Below are positions 1 through 11,155 of a stretch of 64,000 nucleotides of DNA, piece after piece (positions within the stretch are counted from its first letter, which is position 1; each line of letters starts with the position of its first letter). The stretch covers positions 678,001 through 742,000 of the forward strand of contig JAFMOC010000092.1 in the NCBI GenBank assembly GCA_019802505.1, written 5' to 3'. The notes beneath the pieces were generated by a model that saw nothing but the letters and a program-made list of their open reading frames with translations, was not told where the DNA came from and did no database searches. The DNA comes from Corydoras sp. C115 (taxonomy: Eukaryota; Chordata; Actinopteri; Siluriformes; Callichthyidae). A program made the translations under genes and the position numbers.

Positions 1-105
1 CTGCACAAGGACCCACATTGGAAACGTTCTGTGGGCCTGGGGTTTGAACACAACCTTCAGATTTATAGCTCAACACTTTAAACACTGAGCGACCTCACAT
101 TCCTC
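1..105 (-). mobile_element. SINE-B (second tRNA-derived fish SINE), truncated at window edge
   Basis: Reads as the reverse complement of the family seen intact at 6675-6903: the 'caaggacccacattgg' block, then a decayed B-box and A-box region. The 3' tail lies outside the window. Confidence 0.6.
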
Positions 106-128
106 ACTGGCATCATCTCCCTACTTTT

Positions 129-477
129 TTTCATTCATTCATTATCTTCCGCTTTATCCTCTATTAGGGTCACGGGGGGGGTTCCCCATGCCCATCCAGG
201 GGAGAACGTCTCGGGCGCTGGGCAGATAGACCCAGGACAGGGCGCCAATCTATCGCTGGGCACACACTCACTCACACAGACACACTCTACATGGGGCAAT
301 TTGGAGAATTCAATTGACTTGATCCATGTTTTTAGACTGTGGGAGTAAACCGGAGAACCCGGAGGAAACCCACGCGGACACGGGGAGAACATGGAAATTC
401 CACCCAGATGGGGATTCGAACCGGGAATCCCTAGCGCTGAGAGGAGAACGTGCCGACCACTAAGCCACCGTGCCGCC
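129..477 (-). mobile_element. DANA-like tRNA-derived SINE, full length
   Basis: The reverse strand shows, in order, the head with an A-box-like TGGCTTAGTGGT, a B-box GGTTCGAATCC, the conserved body (CCTCCCACAGTCCAAAAACATGG), a CCCAGCGATAGATTGG segment, GAGGATAAAGCGGAAG and a (GAAT)n tail. About 345 bp. The same architecture defines all copies listed below. The resemblance to zebrafish DANA/Mermaid is from established knowledge; the exact family name is inferred. Confidence 0.9.
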
Positions 478-1623
478 CCACCTCCCATATTATAAAAAGT
501 ATATTATAAAAAGTTTAGGGACACACCTTCATTATTGTTTTGCTTCACACAGGTTTCATTTAGATGTGAAATGGGGACCTTTTTTCGCTGAGGCGAGGGA
601 GCCGCCCGCCGCACCGCTGTGCCACCCCAAACAATATCCCGTCAAATGCACACTTCACTACTGCAGTTTCTCGCAAATCAGACACTTTGGGTTTGCCCTC
701 GACATGCAGACATGAAACAGGCTGCGAGACCTCCGTCGCGGACGTCCCTGGAGTTCCAGGGAGGTGAATGAACTCCAAATTGGAAGCGATCTCCTGATCG
801 GGCACGGTGTGATTGAAATGAAACGTGAGCCGCTGAGATCCTGGATGCAGCAGATGGCCGCGGGCAGATGTGCTGATCCCCGGGGGACGCGGGACAAATC
901 TGAAATGTCAACTCTTTTCATGGTGAATGTTTGTGCGGTACAACAGCACCTGTATGAAGCACACGCAATTCACACCGCGGATGTTTAAGCACAGATGAAG
1001 CCTCGAGGCTCCGGAGGGTTTTAAACGTATAAATAAACCTCGGCGAATAAACCACCGGGCTTCGTTTCGGCACATCAGGGACGACCATAAAACAGAAAAA
1101 CATCTATTCAACCGCTTTCCGCAGGCACCTACATGTTTATGCATAGGCGCGATAAATAAGGATGCCTGTGAAAGCGATTATTATCGCACCTGAATGGCAC
1201 TGACTCATGTGTATACAACAACATGCCCTTCAGAATAAGTGGCGGAGACCGAATGAATTCCGAGCGGCTGCTTATCTGCCGATGATTTTGGGCGCGTGTG
1301 TGATGATCACTGTAATACAGATCCACCAGCAGCGCTGGCGACAACCCGTTTATTTCTCTCACCTACGCCAGCCCCCGCCGGACCCATCCCATCCAACAAG
1401 GCCGCAATCAGACGAAATTCTGTCTACATTCGGTCTCGGTTGAATGCAAGCGGAGCAGCACGCAGTCTGTGCCCTGCCCCCATTACGCAGCGTTTCGACA
1501 TGCCAGGCTGCTGTTTATTCTGCTTATTGTTTTCTCTTCAGGCTCTGCCTTCATTCCTTTCTTTACACATGCACTGAAAAACGTTTCTCCAGCATTTACG
1601 CAGAGGAACTGCATGTGGGAAGG
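478..1623. other. Unique intergenic DNA, no gene recognised
   Basis: No repeat family and no convincing exon is seen. Roughly 560-1440 is unusually rich in CpG and low in microsatellites for this window, so it might hold conserved non-coding sequence; short open frames here match nothing I recognise. Confidence 0.4.
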
Positions 1624-1797
1624 CATCCATGGGTTCCTCATGCACATCCAGGGGAGAACGTTTTGAGCGCTGGGCAGATACAACCAGGACAGGGTGCCAA
1701 TTTTACATAGGGGCCATTTAGAGCAGCTAATTCACGAGCCCCACGCAGACATGGGGAGAACATGGACCTGTGATAACTACTAAGCCACCGGGCCGCC
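1624..1797 (-). mobile_element. Old, internally deleted DANA-like SINE
   Basis: Recognisable blocks (CATCCAGGGGAGAACG, GCGCTGGGCAGATA, a decayed B-box region, TAAGCCACCG) with a large central deletion and many substitutions, indicating an older insertion than the near-identical copies. Confidence 0.75.
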
Positions 1798-2029
1798 CCG
1801 TCTGGAGATATCAATACACGATATCCAGTTCTTAAACCCAGGAGCCATTTTAATTCTTCTGAGCACTTTTCTGGATGTTTGCTCCGGAATACAATGAGAA
1901 ATGGCACTTGTGGATAAAAAAAAACCTTTATAATAATATATATCTGCATGAATATTACAAACTATTTTCCACAATATCATTCTGTCTCTAAGGTTTAATT
2001 ATTATTTTGCTAAATTGGATTCTGTTCAA

Positions 2030-2352
2030 GTGGCACGGTGGCTTAGTGGTTAGCATGTTCTGGGTGGGTGGAGTTTCCATGTTCTCCCCGTGTCCGTGTG
2101 GGTTTCCTCCGGGTTCTCCGGTTTCCTCCCACAGTCCAAAAACATGGATCAAGTCAATTGAGTTCTCCAAATTGCCCCTATAGAGTGTGTGTGAGTGAGT
2201 GTGTGCCCAGCGGTAGATTGGCGCCCTGACCTGGGTCTATCTGCCCAGCGCCCGAAACGTTCTCCCCTGGATGGGCATGGGGAACCCCCCCCCGCGACCC
2301 TAATATAGGATAAAGCGGAAGATAATGAATAAATTAATGAATGAATGAATGC
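2030..2352 (+). mobile_element. DANA-like SINE with B-box deletion
   Basis: The head TGGCACGGTGGCTTAGTGGTTAG jumps directly to CTGGGTGGAGTTTCC, removing the B box. Body and (GAAT)n tail are intact. Such a copy should lack Pol III promoter function. Confidence 0.88.
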
Positions 2353-2364
2353 TGCACAAACTTG

Positions 2365-2630
2365 GAATCCTGATCTGGGTGGAGTTTGCATGTTCTCCCC
2401 TTGTCAGCACGGGTTTGTTTAGGGTTCTCTTGTTTCCTCCCATAGTCCAAAAACAAGGATTCAAGGTGAATTGGCTGCTCTGTTTTGCCCCTGTATAGTG
2501 TGTCTATCTCTGTGTGAGTCCAGCGATGGAGTAGCTTAGGTGTATCAGCTCAGCACCCGAAAAATTCTCCCATGGATGAGCAAAGGGACCACGCCCGTGA
2601 CCCTAGTATAAGATAATGGCTGGATATATA
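2365..2630 (+). mobile_element. Old 5'-truncated DANA-like SINE
   Basis: A diverged body (GTGGAGTTTGCATGTTCTCC through GATAATGGCTGG) lies directly after the younger copy. It belongs to an older subfamily that lacks the GGGTTCTCCGG form. Confidence 0.7.
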
Positions 2631-3261
2631 TTGCACAAGCACCAAGTGGGTCTCATCCAGCACCTTCCCTCAGTATAAGAAAACTTTCCAGCCTCGTTTA
2701 CATCAGAGATTTTTCCTCCTTCACCTGGCAACTGAACCCATCAGTGAGAGTAGCACTGAGAGAAGCAGCAACCACATTCTGGTGTTTCATATTTTGAGGT
2801 CTGTAAAGAACCCTGCAGCCCACCCAGAGTCCCTCTGCACAACATCCAGCATTTAAAGCAAACATTAAGAGACATAGGAAACAGATTCCAGTTGTAGAAT
2901 TTAAAAACTGTAGATATGTTACTCACGTTCCCTGACTGACCTTTCAAACACATTTTATATACACTCTGTTTTAGATTGGGTGTATGAATATATACATATA
3001 TCCTCCACTATATAAACTAAAATACACTCATGGTGAACAAGGCAATCTGATCCTGATTCTGAACCTTTCCAGACTAGACTTCATTCTGGCTCTAGATCTG
3101 AAGTCAGAAAATGATACTAAGGTTCACTGGAGGAGCTTCAAAGCAAAACGTTAGAATAAGGAAAACACTCACTGCTCCGTGGTGCCAAAGTCTGAAACCA
3201 TCTCGGGTGACTGATCAAATCTGCAAGAAATCATATATATATATGATCAGTCATCAGCAAT
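2631..3261. other. Unique intergenic DNA
   Basis: AT-rich sequence with no exon, RNA gene or repeat that I can support. Confidence 0.4.
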
Positions 3262-3583
3262 TATTCATTCATTCATTATCTCCCGCTTTATCCTCTATTA
3301 GGGTCGCGGTGGGGTTCCCCATGCCCATCCAGGGGAGAACGTTTCGGGCGCTGGGCAGATAGACCCAGGTCAGGGCGCCAATCTACCGCTGGGCACACAC
3401 TCACTCACACACACTCTATAGGGGCAATTTGGAGAACTCAATTGACTTGATCCATGTTTTTGGACTGTGGGAGGAAACCGGAGAACCCGGAGGAAATCCA
3501 CGCGGACACGGGGAGAACATGGAAACTCCACCCAGATGGGGATTCGAACCGGGAATCCCTAGCGCTGAGAGGCGAACGTGCCA
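3262..3583 (-). mobile_element. DANA-like SINE, head partly missing
   Basis: Tail (GAAT)n, body and B box are present on the reverse strand; homology stops inside the head at GCGAACGTGCC, so the A box is missing. Confidence 0.88.
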
Positions 3584-3654
3584 CATCAGCAATTATCAGC
3601 AAGTAATTAATTACCAGCATGATTTCTCACAATTCAAGCTCCAACCAAATAATC

Positions 3655-3857
3655 TCGGCTCTGTGGTGGTTCTATTGGGGTCCTGACCATTAGAACAGAG
3701 TAAAGGGGATGTACACAGTATGTACTGTAGAACACAAACAGATTACAGTCTGGAATTGTAGTAGTCCATCTTTATTGTAAGTTCAACTGAGACGATGGAC
3801 AATAAGTGGAGCACAAGGGAGGGGTGTCCAAATTGTTGACTGATACTGTATATACAG
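3655..3857. mobile_element. MITE fragment with Tc1-type terminal sequence
   Basis: Contains CCTGACCATTAGAACAGAG, ATGTACTGTAGAACACAAAC and the terminal ACTGATACTGTATA, shared with the longer copy at 11671-12152. Non-coding. Confidence 0.65.
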
Positions 3858-3929
3858 GATGAATATTTAGATAAGCATTATAAATACCACAAATCTGATC
3901 CCAACACAAACATGTCCCCATATTGTACA

Positions 3930-3949
3930 CACACACACACACACACACC
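3930..3949. repeat. (CA)n microsatellite
   Basis: Pure CA dinucleotide run of about 20 bp. Confidence 0.9.
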
Positions 3950-4184
3950 ACCCCCCTATGGAGATCAGAAATGTCTGGATCCTCACCTTTGTTACTTGTG
4001 CTCTGACCCAGAGCAGCATCACGCTGCTCTGAGTAATTAACACATAGTGCAGAGGGCTGAGCAGGAACCGCACACACTAATAAGCTCACTGAAATACAAT
4101 GAAAAGCAGGCACTGCGGTCACAAGGCTTAAAGTAAGCAAGGCATTAATCACAGTCTCTGCAAGTTTGAATAAGTCTTTTCAGG

Positions 4185-4225
<41 letters not shown>
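4185..4225. repeat. (CA)n microsatellite
   Basis: Pure CA dinucleotide run of about 40 bp. Confidence 0.95.
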
Positions 4226-4227
<2 letters not shown>

Positions 4228-4429
4228 AAACACCCAAATAGAGGTCATATTAATATTAATAATAATAAAAAAACAGAATTGTAGTGTATAACATCATGGA
4301 AATTAGATTTATACTAAATGTTAAACATCATACTTATTACTGAAACACAAATATAGATTGCTATGTTTTAATAAAGGTCTTTTCAATGTTTACATTTGAT
4401 AACGTATTTTCTAAATGTAAAATTGGAGT

Positions 4430-4645
4430 GGGCGGCACGTGGCTTAGTGGTTCGCACGTTCTCCTCTCAGCACTAGGGATTCCCGGTTCGAATCCCCATC
4501 TGGGTGGAGTTTCCATGTTCTCCCCGTGTCCGCGTGGGTTTCCTCCGGGTTCTCCGGTTTCCTCCCACAGTCCAAAAACATGGATCAAGTCAATTGAGTT
4601 CTCCAAATTGCCCTATATAGAGTGTGTTTGTGTGCGTGTCTGTGT
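4430..4645 (+). mobile_element. DANA-like SINE, 3' truncated
   Basis: Head, B box and body are present up to GAGTGTGTTTGTGTG; the 3' third and GAAT tail are missing. The A box has lost one base (GCACGTGGCTTAGTGG). Confidence 0.88.
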
Positions 4646-4729
4646 AAAGAAGTAAAGAATTCAGGTACAAACAACACTGACTGAAACACAAGATAATACA
4701 CACAAAACGAAAGGAAAACTCAGACACCT

Positions 4730-4761
4730 CATCTTATTATCTTCCACTTTGTCCACTAGGC

Positions 4762-4804
<43 letters not shown>

Positions 4805-4836
4805 AGGGGGGGGGCTTCTCATGCCAATCCAAGAGA
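4730..4836 (-). mobile_element. Old SINE 3' fragment expanded by a (GT)n tract
   Basis: TTATCTTCCACTTTGTCC and the CATGCCAATCCAAGAGAG block flank a (GT)n run at 4764-4801 that arose inside the element. Confidence 0.6.
4764..4801. repeat. (GT)n microsatellite inside a SINE
   Basis: About 19 GT units followed by a G-rich stretch. Confidence 0.95.
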
Positions 4837-6225
4837 GTTACACCTTTATTCTTACGGGCTGTTTTTGCAAAACTTTGTGGTACAAACACGCTACAGTTCT
4901 GAACTAATTACTCCCTCATTAAACTCTGAGGTTATAACTATCCACTAAATCAAAGTTTCACATCCTGTGGTTTTGCCGTTAAAGTCTTGATCCTCTCACG
5001 AGAATATTAATGACTCTGGTTTCAGCACTGCTATGCTGCCACTGTTGAGCATCGAGGTTCTTAATCTTAAAGTGCTACTGTTGCGTGATGTTATGACCTC
5101 TGTAGGTCACTTTGGAAACAGAGGTTTGCTTCTAATATTAATCCTAATGTCTATAAAATGTTTGAGCCAGAAGAACATTTCTGAGGTCTGACACTGATAT
5201 TGGATGATGGCCTGGCTTGCAGTCTTCATTATAGTCCTCAATATTTAGTGAAGATGAGGTTGGAGCTCTGTGTCCCTCATTCCTTAATGGGCCTCGCAAA
5301 ACCTAATTCAAATACATGTCTGGGTGTTTGGTTTTATAGTCCCGTGTTAATGGGACCATATAAAACACCTCGATACAATGACCAAGCTGTGGGTCCAGTG
5401 TATAAACAGGACAAGAATAAAAATGAAAAGACTGATTACACTGGACGAGGATGTCTGGGTGCAGCGTCTGCATGAGGTCCTTTGTATTAATACATTGTTA
5501 CAGGTTGTCATTATTGCAGCCGCTTTGCATTTGAGAATGGTATTATCATCGAGTATCATTATTAACATTATTTTTATGGAAAACAGCCCCGCATCAAAGC
5601 AGATCCGAGCACTGAAACAGAATCGAGACGCAGAGGGGGGGTTGTAATCCAAGAAACCAAAGCCTAGTAACCACCACTGAATTTTTAATGGCTTCCTGCT
5701 GGGGGTGGCATAGTTATATATTTGTGTTTGTGTGAGTCAATGTCAGAAGCAATAGAGGGATAAAGAAAACAGTACTGATTAATTTTCCTGAAACAGAACA
5801 CTTGCACGTTTCAGCTTGCAGTCTTTGCCGATTCCTTTTGATATATTAATATCTGGAATATCATTATTTTGTTAAACACATTACAATAGGTTCTCTCAAT
5901 CCCCTCCGCAGATATCAAAGGCAGCGCAGTGTGGAATGCTACAGTAGGAAAGCAGGTCAGAAACGAGGGCTTTAAAGCAGAATCAGTTCCAGAGTGAGGC
6001 CAATCGCACTGATCAAAGAACGGAATCCCCATAGACCTGATGCTGCAAAATTCTCTTTTAATTGTACTTTCTGGTGAGGCCTTATAAGCAGATCGAAATA
6101 TTGCATAAGAAAAACATGGGATTTCTTTATTTCCTGTAATGTCACTCAGCAGACATGTTTAACGTTATGCTCAGTGGGCAACAGCTCACAGCAAACTGCC
6201 TGTATTTAAATAAACTGCAACATCA
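4837..6225. other. Unique intergenic DNA
   Basis: No repeat family or exon recognised. Short open frames around 5200-5650 and 5811-6032 lack splice context or family resemblance. Confidence 0.4.
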
Positions 6226-6565
6226 TCTCATATCTTTATCTTCTGCTTTGTCCACTACTAGGGTGGTGTGGGTGTGGGTGTGTGTGTGGGGGGGGGGTCC
6301 TATACCCATCCAGGGGATAATGTTTCAGGCGTTGGGCAGATACACCCAAGACAGGGCGTCAATCCATCCGTGGACACACACTCACTCACACACACACACA
6401 ATATAGGGGCAATTTAGAGCAGCTAATTTACCTTAAATCCACGTTTTCGGAAACTAGAGAAACCCGTGCAGATACGGGGAGAACATGGAATCTCCATCCA
6501 GATTGGGATTTAAACCTGGATCCCCAACGCTGAGACGTAGTAACCACTAAGCCACCGTGCCACAC
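6226..6565 (-). mobile_element. Old-subfamily DANA-like SINE
   Basis: Complete architecture but many substitutions (TTTAAACCTGG in place of GGTTCGAATCC, GCGTTGGGCAG), with a GT/G-rich expansion at 6262-6297. Confidence 0.8.
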
Positions 6566-7117
6566 CGTGTTCTCCTCTCAGCACTAGGGATTCCCGGTTC
6601 GAATCCCCATCTTGGTGGGGATGTTCTTTCCATGTTCTCCCCATGTCCGCGTGGGTTTCCTCCGGGTTCTCTGGAGTGGGAGTGGTATAGGGAGTGGTAG
6701 CTCAGTGGTTAGGGTGTTGGGCTGTCAATCTGAAGGTTGGGGGTTCAAATCCCAGGTCCACTGAAGTTACCAATGTGGGTCCTTGAGCAAGACCCTTAAC
6801 CCTCATTGCTCCAGAGATGTTGTGATGAACCCTGTGCTCACCTTGTAAGTCGCTTTGGATAAAAGCGTCCAATAAATGACCCAATTTATTTATTTTTAAT
6901 TTTTTCTCTGGTTTCCTCCCACAGTCCAAAAACATGGATCAAGTCAATTGAGTTCTCCAAATTGCCCCGCGGCTGTGTGCCCAGCGATAGATTGGCGCCC
7001 TGTCCTGGGTGCCCAGCGCCCGAAACGTTCTCCGTTCTCCCCTGGATGGGCATGGGGAACCCCACCCCCACGACCCTAATATAGGACAAAGCGGAAGATA
7101 ATGAATGAATGAATATT
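6566..7117 (+). mobile_element. DANA-like SINE interrupted by SINE-B
   Basis: Left part 6566-6674 and right part 6904-7117 together make one element. The break lies inside the GGGTTCTCCGG body motif and is flanked by TTCTCTGG on both sides. Confidence 0.9.
6675..6903 (+). mobile_element. SINE-B, intact and nested
   Basis: tRNA-like head (A box TAGCTCAGTGGTTAGG, B box GGTTCAAATCCC), a middle with CCTTGAGCAAGACCCTTAACC and a 3' end GTAAGTCGCTTTGGATAAAAG followed by a T-rich tail. The 3' end matches the widespread fish SINE end usually linked to an L2-type partner (inference). Flanked by the 8-bp duplication TTCTCTGG. Confidence 0.88.
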
Positions 7118-7847
7118 CAGCTGCATCATACAGTTAATTAGTTGGTTGTTTGTACATGTTTGACTTAACCATTAAAGAAACATTAACCTTTACACTTTTT
7201 TCTGTAATAAATCTAATTTTAAATTACATTCAAAGACTTAATAAAGAACTGGTGATCATTTTGGGTCCTAAAATCAACCAGCAACAGGGTTCAGGTTACC
7301 AGCAAATACCGGCGTTATCTGCGTGATACTGCCCCCTGTTGGTACAGCAGTGGAAGCGCAGGAGAAGGCGTTGATTGATAGGTTACATTAAGCCGTGTGG
7401 AAAATTTACCAGCTTTCGAAACCAGAGATTGATGGTTTATTTCATACTGCTTTAATATCTGCCTTGTCCCTGTGCCAAATTCCCGTTCCGTTTGGATTTA
7501 ATTGGAAATGGAACAAAGTCCTAACACTTAATCAATCAGATTTACTCCATCAGTGATATACTGCCCTGGATTTTATTCTCCATGTGATGATTAAATAGAA
7601 ACCTCACACACTTTTCTCCTGTATTTTAATAATATGTTATTTGTGAACCACAGCCGTACTGCTGTCACCACACGGCATCCAGACGTTCTCCTGATGTCTG
7701 AATCCAACATAAAGGACCTGACAGAAAGCAAGATGTCTCAGGGCAGAGGGTAGTTTAGGGAATATGTGGTCTTGCACTTAATCCCTAAAATCTGTAGCTG
7801 TTTCAAGGTTAAGTAAGGAAATAGATAGGGAGGGATTCAGACCTGGG
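7118..7847. other. Unique intergenic DNA
   Basis: No exon or repeat recognised; AT-rich with a few purine runs. Confidence 0.4.
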
Positions 7848-8198
7848 CGGCACGGCACGGTGGCTTAGTGATTAGCATGTTCTCCTCTCAGCGCTAGGGA
7901 TTCCCGGTTCGAATCCCCATCTGGGTGGAGTTTCCATGTTCTCCCCGTGTCTGCGTGGGTTTCCTCCGGGTTCTCCGGTTTCCTCCCACAGTCCAAAAAC
8001 ATGGATCAAGTCAATTGAATTCTTAAAATTGCCCCATATAGAGTGTGTGTGTGTGTGTGAGTGTGTGCCCAGCGATGGATTGGCGCCCTGTCCTGGGTCT
8101 ATCTGCCCAGCGCCCGAGACGTTCTCCCCTGGATGGGTATGGGGAACTCCACCGCGACCCTAATAGAGGATAAAGCGGGAGACAATGAATGAATGAAT
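7848..8198 (+). mobile_element. DANA-like SINE, full length
   Basis: Head to (GAAT)n tail intact, with a small duplication of GGCACGGC at the very 5' end. Confidence 0.92.
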
Positions 8199-8407
8199 GG
8201 ATTCAGACCTAATACAGGATCTGACTCAAGCCCGGGTGAGGCATCTGATTTTAAAGGCCTGAACACATGAGGACATCAGTGATTTAATGTCTACATTTGA
8301 ACTTTTAATTGCGGAGCACCTTTGAGATGAATTGGAATGATGACAAGCCAGGTATTTTCATCCAACATTAATGAGAAACCTTCCAAATGCTCTACAGGAC
8401 AAGTCGA

Positions 8408-8470
8408 AAGTCCTTTTTTTTTTCTTCACTTATTGTCCATGTTCTCATTTCCACTTCCTGTAAAGATGGA
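8408..8470. mobile_element. MITE end fragment
   Basis: CACTTATTGTCCATGTTCTC and ACTTCCTGTAAAGATGGACT match the TIR-proximal part of the Tc1-type MITE also seen at 62090-62578. Confidence 0.45.
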
Positions 8471-8477
8471 CTTCGGA

Positions 8478-8709
8478 GTTCGATAGAGCCAGGACAGGGC
8501 GCCAATCCGTCGCTGGGCACACACTCACTCACACACACACACTCTATATGGGGAAATTTTGAGAATTCAATTGACTCGATCCGTTTTTGGACTGTGGGAG
8601 GAAACCGGAGAACCCGGAGGAAACCCACACGGACACGGGGAGAACATGGAAACTCCACCCAGATGGGGATTCGAACCGGGAATCCCTAGCGCTGAGAGGA
8701 GAACATGCC
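8478..8709 (-). mobile_element. DANA-like SINE lacking its 3' end
   Basis: Begins abruptly at AGCCAGGACAGGGCGCC and runs to GAGAGGAGAACATGCC; both the tail and the outermost head are absent. Confidence 0.85.
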
Positions 8710-8753
8710 ACCCTGGTACTATAAACGTCATTTACAAATAATTGTTAATTCAT

Positions 8754-9112
8754 TAGGTGGCACGGTGGCTTAGTGGTTTAGCATGTTCTCCTCTCAGCAC
8801 TAGGGATTCCCAGTTCGAATCCCCATCTGGGTGGAGTTTCCATGTTCGCCCCGTGTCTGCGTGGGTTTCCTCCGGGTTCTCCGGTTTCCTCCCACAGTCC
8901 AAAAACATGGATCAAGGTCAATTGAATTCTCCAAATTGCCCCATATAGAGTGTGTCTGTGTGAGTGAGTGTGTGCCCAGCGATAGATTGGTGCCCTGTCC
9001 TGGGTGTATCTGCCCAGCGCCCGAAACGTTCTCCCCTGGATGGGCACACACTCCCCCCCCCCCCCCCCCACGACCCTAATAGAGGATAAAGCGGAATATA
9101 ATGAATGAATGT
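8754..9112 (+). mobile_element. DANA-like SINE, full length
   Basis: Complete, with the internal C-run (before CGACCCTAATAG) expanded to about 18 C. Confidence 0.92.
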
Positions 9113-9206
9113 TAATTCATTAATTATCATTAGTAGAGCTCTGAATGTAACGCTATTCACTAACAGCAGATCAGAAGGCGTTTCGCATCTCAGCCTTCGG
9201 TCGCTA

Positions 9207-9415
9207 CGCCATTCCACCCCCCCCCCCGCCATTCCACCCCCCCTCCCCCGCCGTCATTCTACCCCCCCCCCCCCGCCGTCATTCTACCCCCCCTCCCCCC
9301 CCGCCGTCATTCTACCCCCCCTCCCCCCCCGCCGTCATTCGACCCCCCCTCCCCCCCCGCCGTCATTCGACCCCCCCTCCCCCCCCGCCGTCATTCGACC
9401 CCCCCCCCCCCCGCG
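9207..9415. repeat. C-rich minisatellite next to the ADPGK promoter
   Basis: Seven or so units of about 24-29 bp, each a CCCCC-CTCCCCCC run followed by GCCGTCATTC. The opposite strand is strongly G-rich, so G-quadruplex formation is possible. The open frame across it is a repeat by-product. Confidence 0.9.
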
Positions 9416-9419
9416 GCTC

Positions 9420-9829
9420 TTCCGTGTTCAGACGTGGCGCCGGCATCTCATTGAGCGCCGCTGTGTTCGCGGAGCCTCGAACGTTCGCACTGTTTCAGGT
9501 TTGTATTTAACGCGCGACCAACTTTTGATGTTTATTTATAAAGTTAACGCCGCGTCGCGCGCGCTGAGGACGTTTGCGGGCGCCGTTAGCTTTCTGCAGT
9601 TTGTTAGCCTGTTAGCATTACCTGTATTCCCACAGCACCAGAGAGAGGACGCGCTGACATGAGCTCGACTTACAGAAACGTTCTCAGTCTCTCATTAAAC
9701 ATTTAATATTCAGCGCTTTAAGCTTTAATTCGCACCGCAGCGCGTCTGCTCCACGAGAGGACGTTACTGTTAACGATCACGGTGTCCGTTCGCGATATTC
9801 GTTGATCTCGCGATAACAGCGTTAAGCAG
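9420..9829 (+). promoter_or_regulatory. ADPGK: Putative CpG-rich promoter and non-coding exon 1 of ADPGK
   Basis: A CpG-dense block with TTTAACGCGCGACC and TCTCGCGA (9806-9813, close to the TCTCGCGAGA element of vertebrate CpG promoters). It ends at a strong splice donor, AAGCAG|GTAAGC (exon end 9829). The first coding exon has an acceptor-like TTTCAG 15 bp before its ATG. A spliced 5' UTR is therefore inferred; no transcript evidence is available here. Confidence 0.5.
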
Positions 9830-9887
9830 GTAAGCTGTCTGAGCATCGCCAGCATCTTTAAGATCACAACAAAGCTTAATGTGTAAA

Positions 9888-10690
9888 CAGATCACTCAAA
9901 CCGATCACTCAAACCGATCACTCAAACCGATCACTCAAACCGATCACTCAAACAGATCACTCAAACCGATCATTCAAACAGATCATTCAAACAGATCACT
10001 CAAACCGATCATTCAAACCGATCACTCAAACCGATCACTCAAACCGATCACTCAAACCGATCGTTCAAACCGATCACTCAAACCGATCACTCAAACAGAT
10101 CACTCAAACCGATCACTCAAACCGATCACTCAAACAGATCACTCAAACAGATCATTCAAACAGATCACTCAAACAGATCATTCAAACCGATCACTCAGAT
10201 CATTCAAACCGATCACTCAAACCGATCACTCAAACCAGATCACTCAAACAGATCACTCAAACCGATCACTCAGATCATTCAAACCGATCACTCAAACCGA
10301 TCATTCTAACCGATCATTCAAACCGATCACTCAAACCGATCACTCAAACCGATCACTCAAACAGATCATTCAAACCGATCATTCAAACCGATCATTCAAA
10401 CCGATCACTCAAACAGATCACTCAAACCGATCATTCAAACAGATCACTCAAACCGATCATTCAAACCGATCACTCAAACCGATCACTCAAACCGATCATT
10501 CTAACCGATTACTCAAATCGATCATTCAAACAGATCATTCAAACCGATCACTCAAACAGATCACTCAAACCGATCATTCAAACCGATCACTCAAACCGAT
10601 CACTCAAACCAATCACTCAGATCGCTCAAACCGATCACTCAGATCGCTCAAACCGATCATTCAAACAGATCATTCAAACAGATCATCTGC
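9888..10690. repeat. 13-bp minisatellite, about 60 units
   Basis: Unit GATCACTCAAACC with C/A and C/T variants and occasional 9-bp or 12-bp units. It lies within the proposed first intron of ADPGK. Because 13 is not a multiple of 3 and the unit has no stop in any forward frame, a long artificial open frame results. Confidence 0.95.
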
Positions 10691-10811
10691 TGGTATGGAT
10701 CACACCTCCATAAATGTACCCTCCACCCAGCTGTAACAATCTGGATTGTTGTGTCTACACATAAAGCAGACCATGAATCGGTTGCCATGGATATATATAT
10801 ATATTTTTTAT

Positions 10812-11155
10812 TCATTCATTATCTCCCGCTTTATCCTCTATTAGGGTCGCGGTGGGGTTCCCCATGCCCATCCAGGGGAGAACGTTTCGGGCGCTGGGCA
10901 GATACACCCAGGACAGGGCGCCAATCTATCGCTGGACACACACTCACTCACACAAACATGCACGCATACACACTCTTTATGGGGCAATTTGGAGAACTCA
11001 ATTGACTTGATCCATGTTTTTGGACTGTGAGAGGAAACCGGAGAACCCGGAGGAAACCCATGCGGTCACGGGGAGAACATGGAAACAGATCCCCAGATGG
11101 GGATTCAAACCGGGAATCCCTAGCGCTGAGAGGAGAATGTGCTAACCGCCCGCCA
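10812..11155 (-). mobile_element. DANA-like SINE, full length
   Basis: Complete on the reverse strand, with insertion of CAAACATGCACGCATA in the CA-rich segment. It directly abuts SINE-B. Confidence 0.9.

Noticed and set aside
4361..4606. Recurring 60-120-residue open frames with the same peptide (HVFGLWEETGEPGG...) in many places
   Set aside because: They are translations of the DANA-like SINE in its various frames; the element is Pol III-derived and non-coding, and the frames begin and end arbitrarily.
9105..9662. A proline-rich 185-residue open frame
   Set aside because: Comes from the C-rich minisatellite and the CpG promoter region; no conserved protein recognised.
9888..10690. CRISPR-like array of short repeats
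   Set aside because: Units are contiguous with no unique spacers, in a vertebrate intron context.
9879..10736. A 285-residue open frame with 13-residue repeats
   Set aside because: A by-product of the 13-bp minisatellite, whose unit lacks stops in every forward frame; no splice or homology support.
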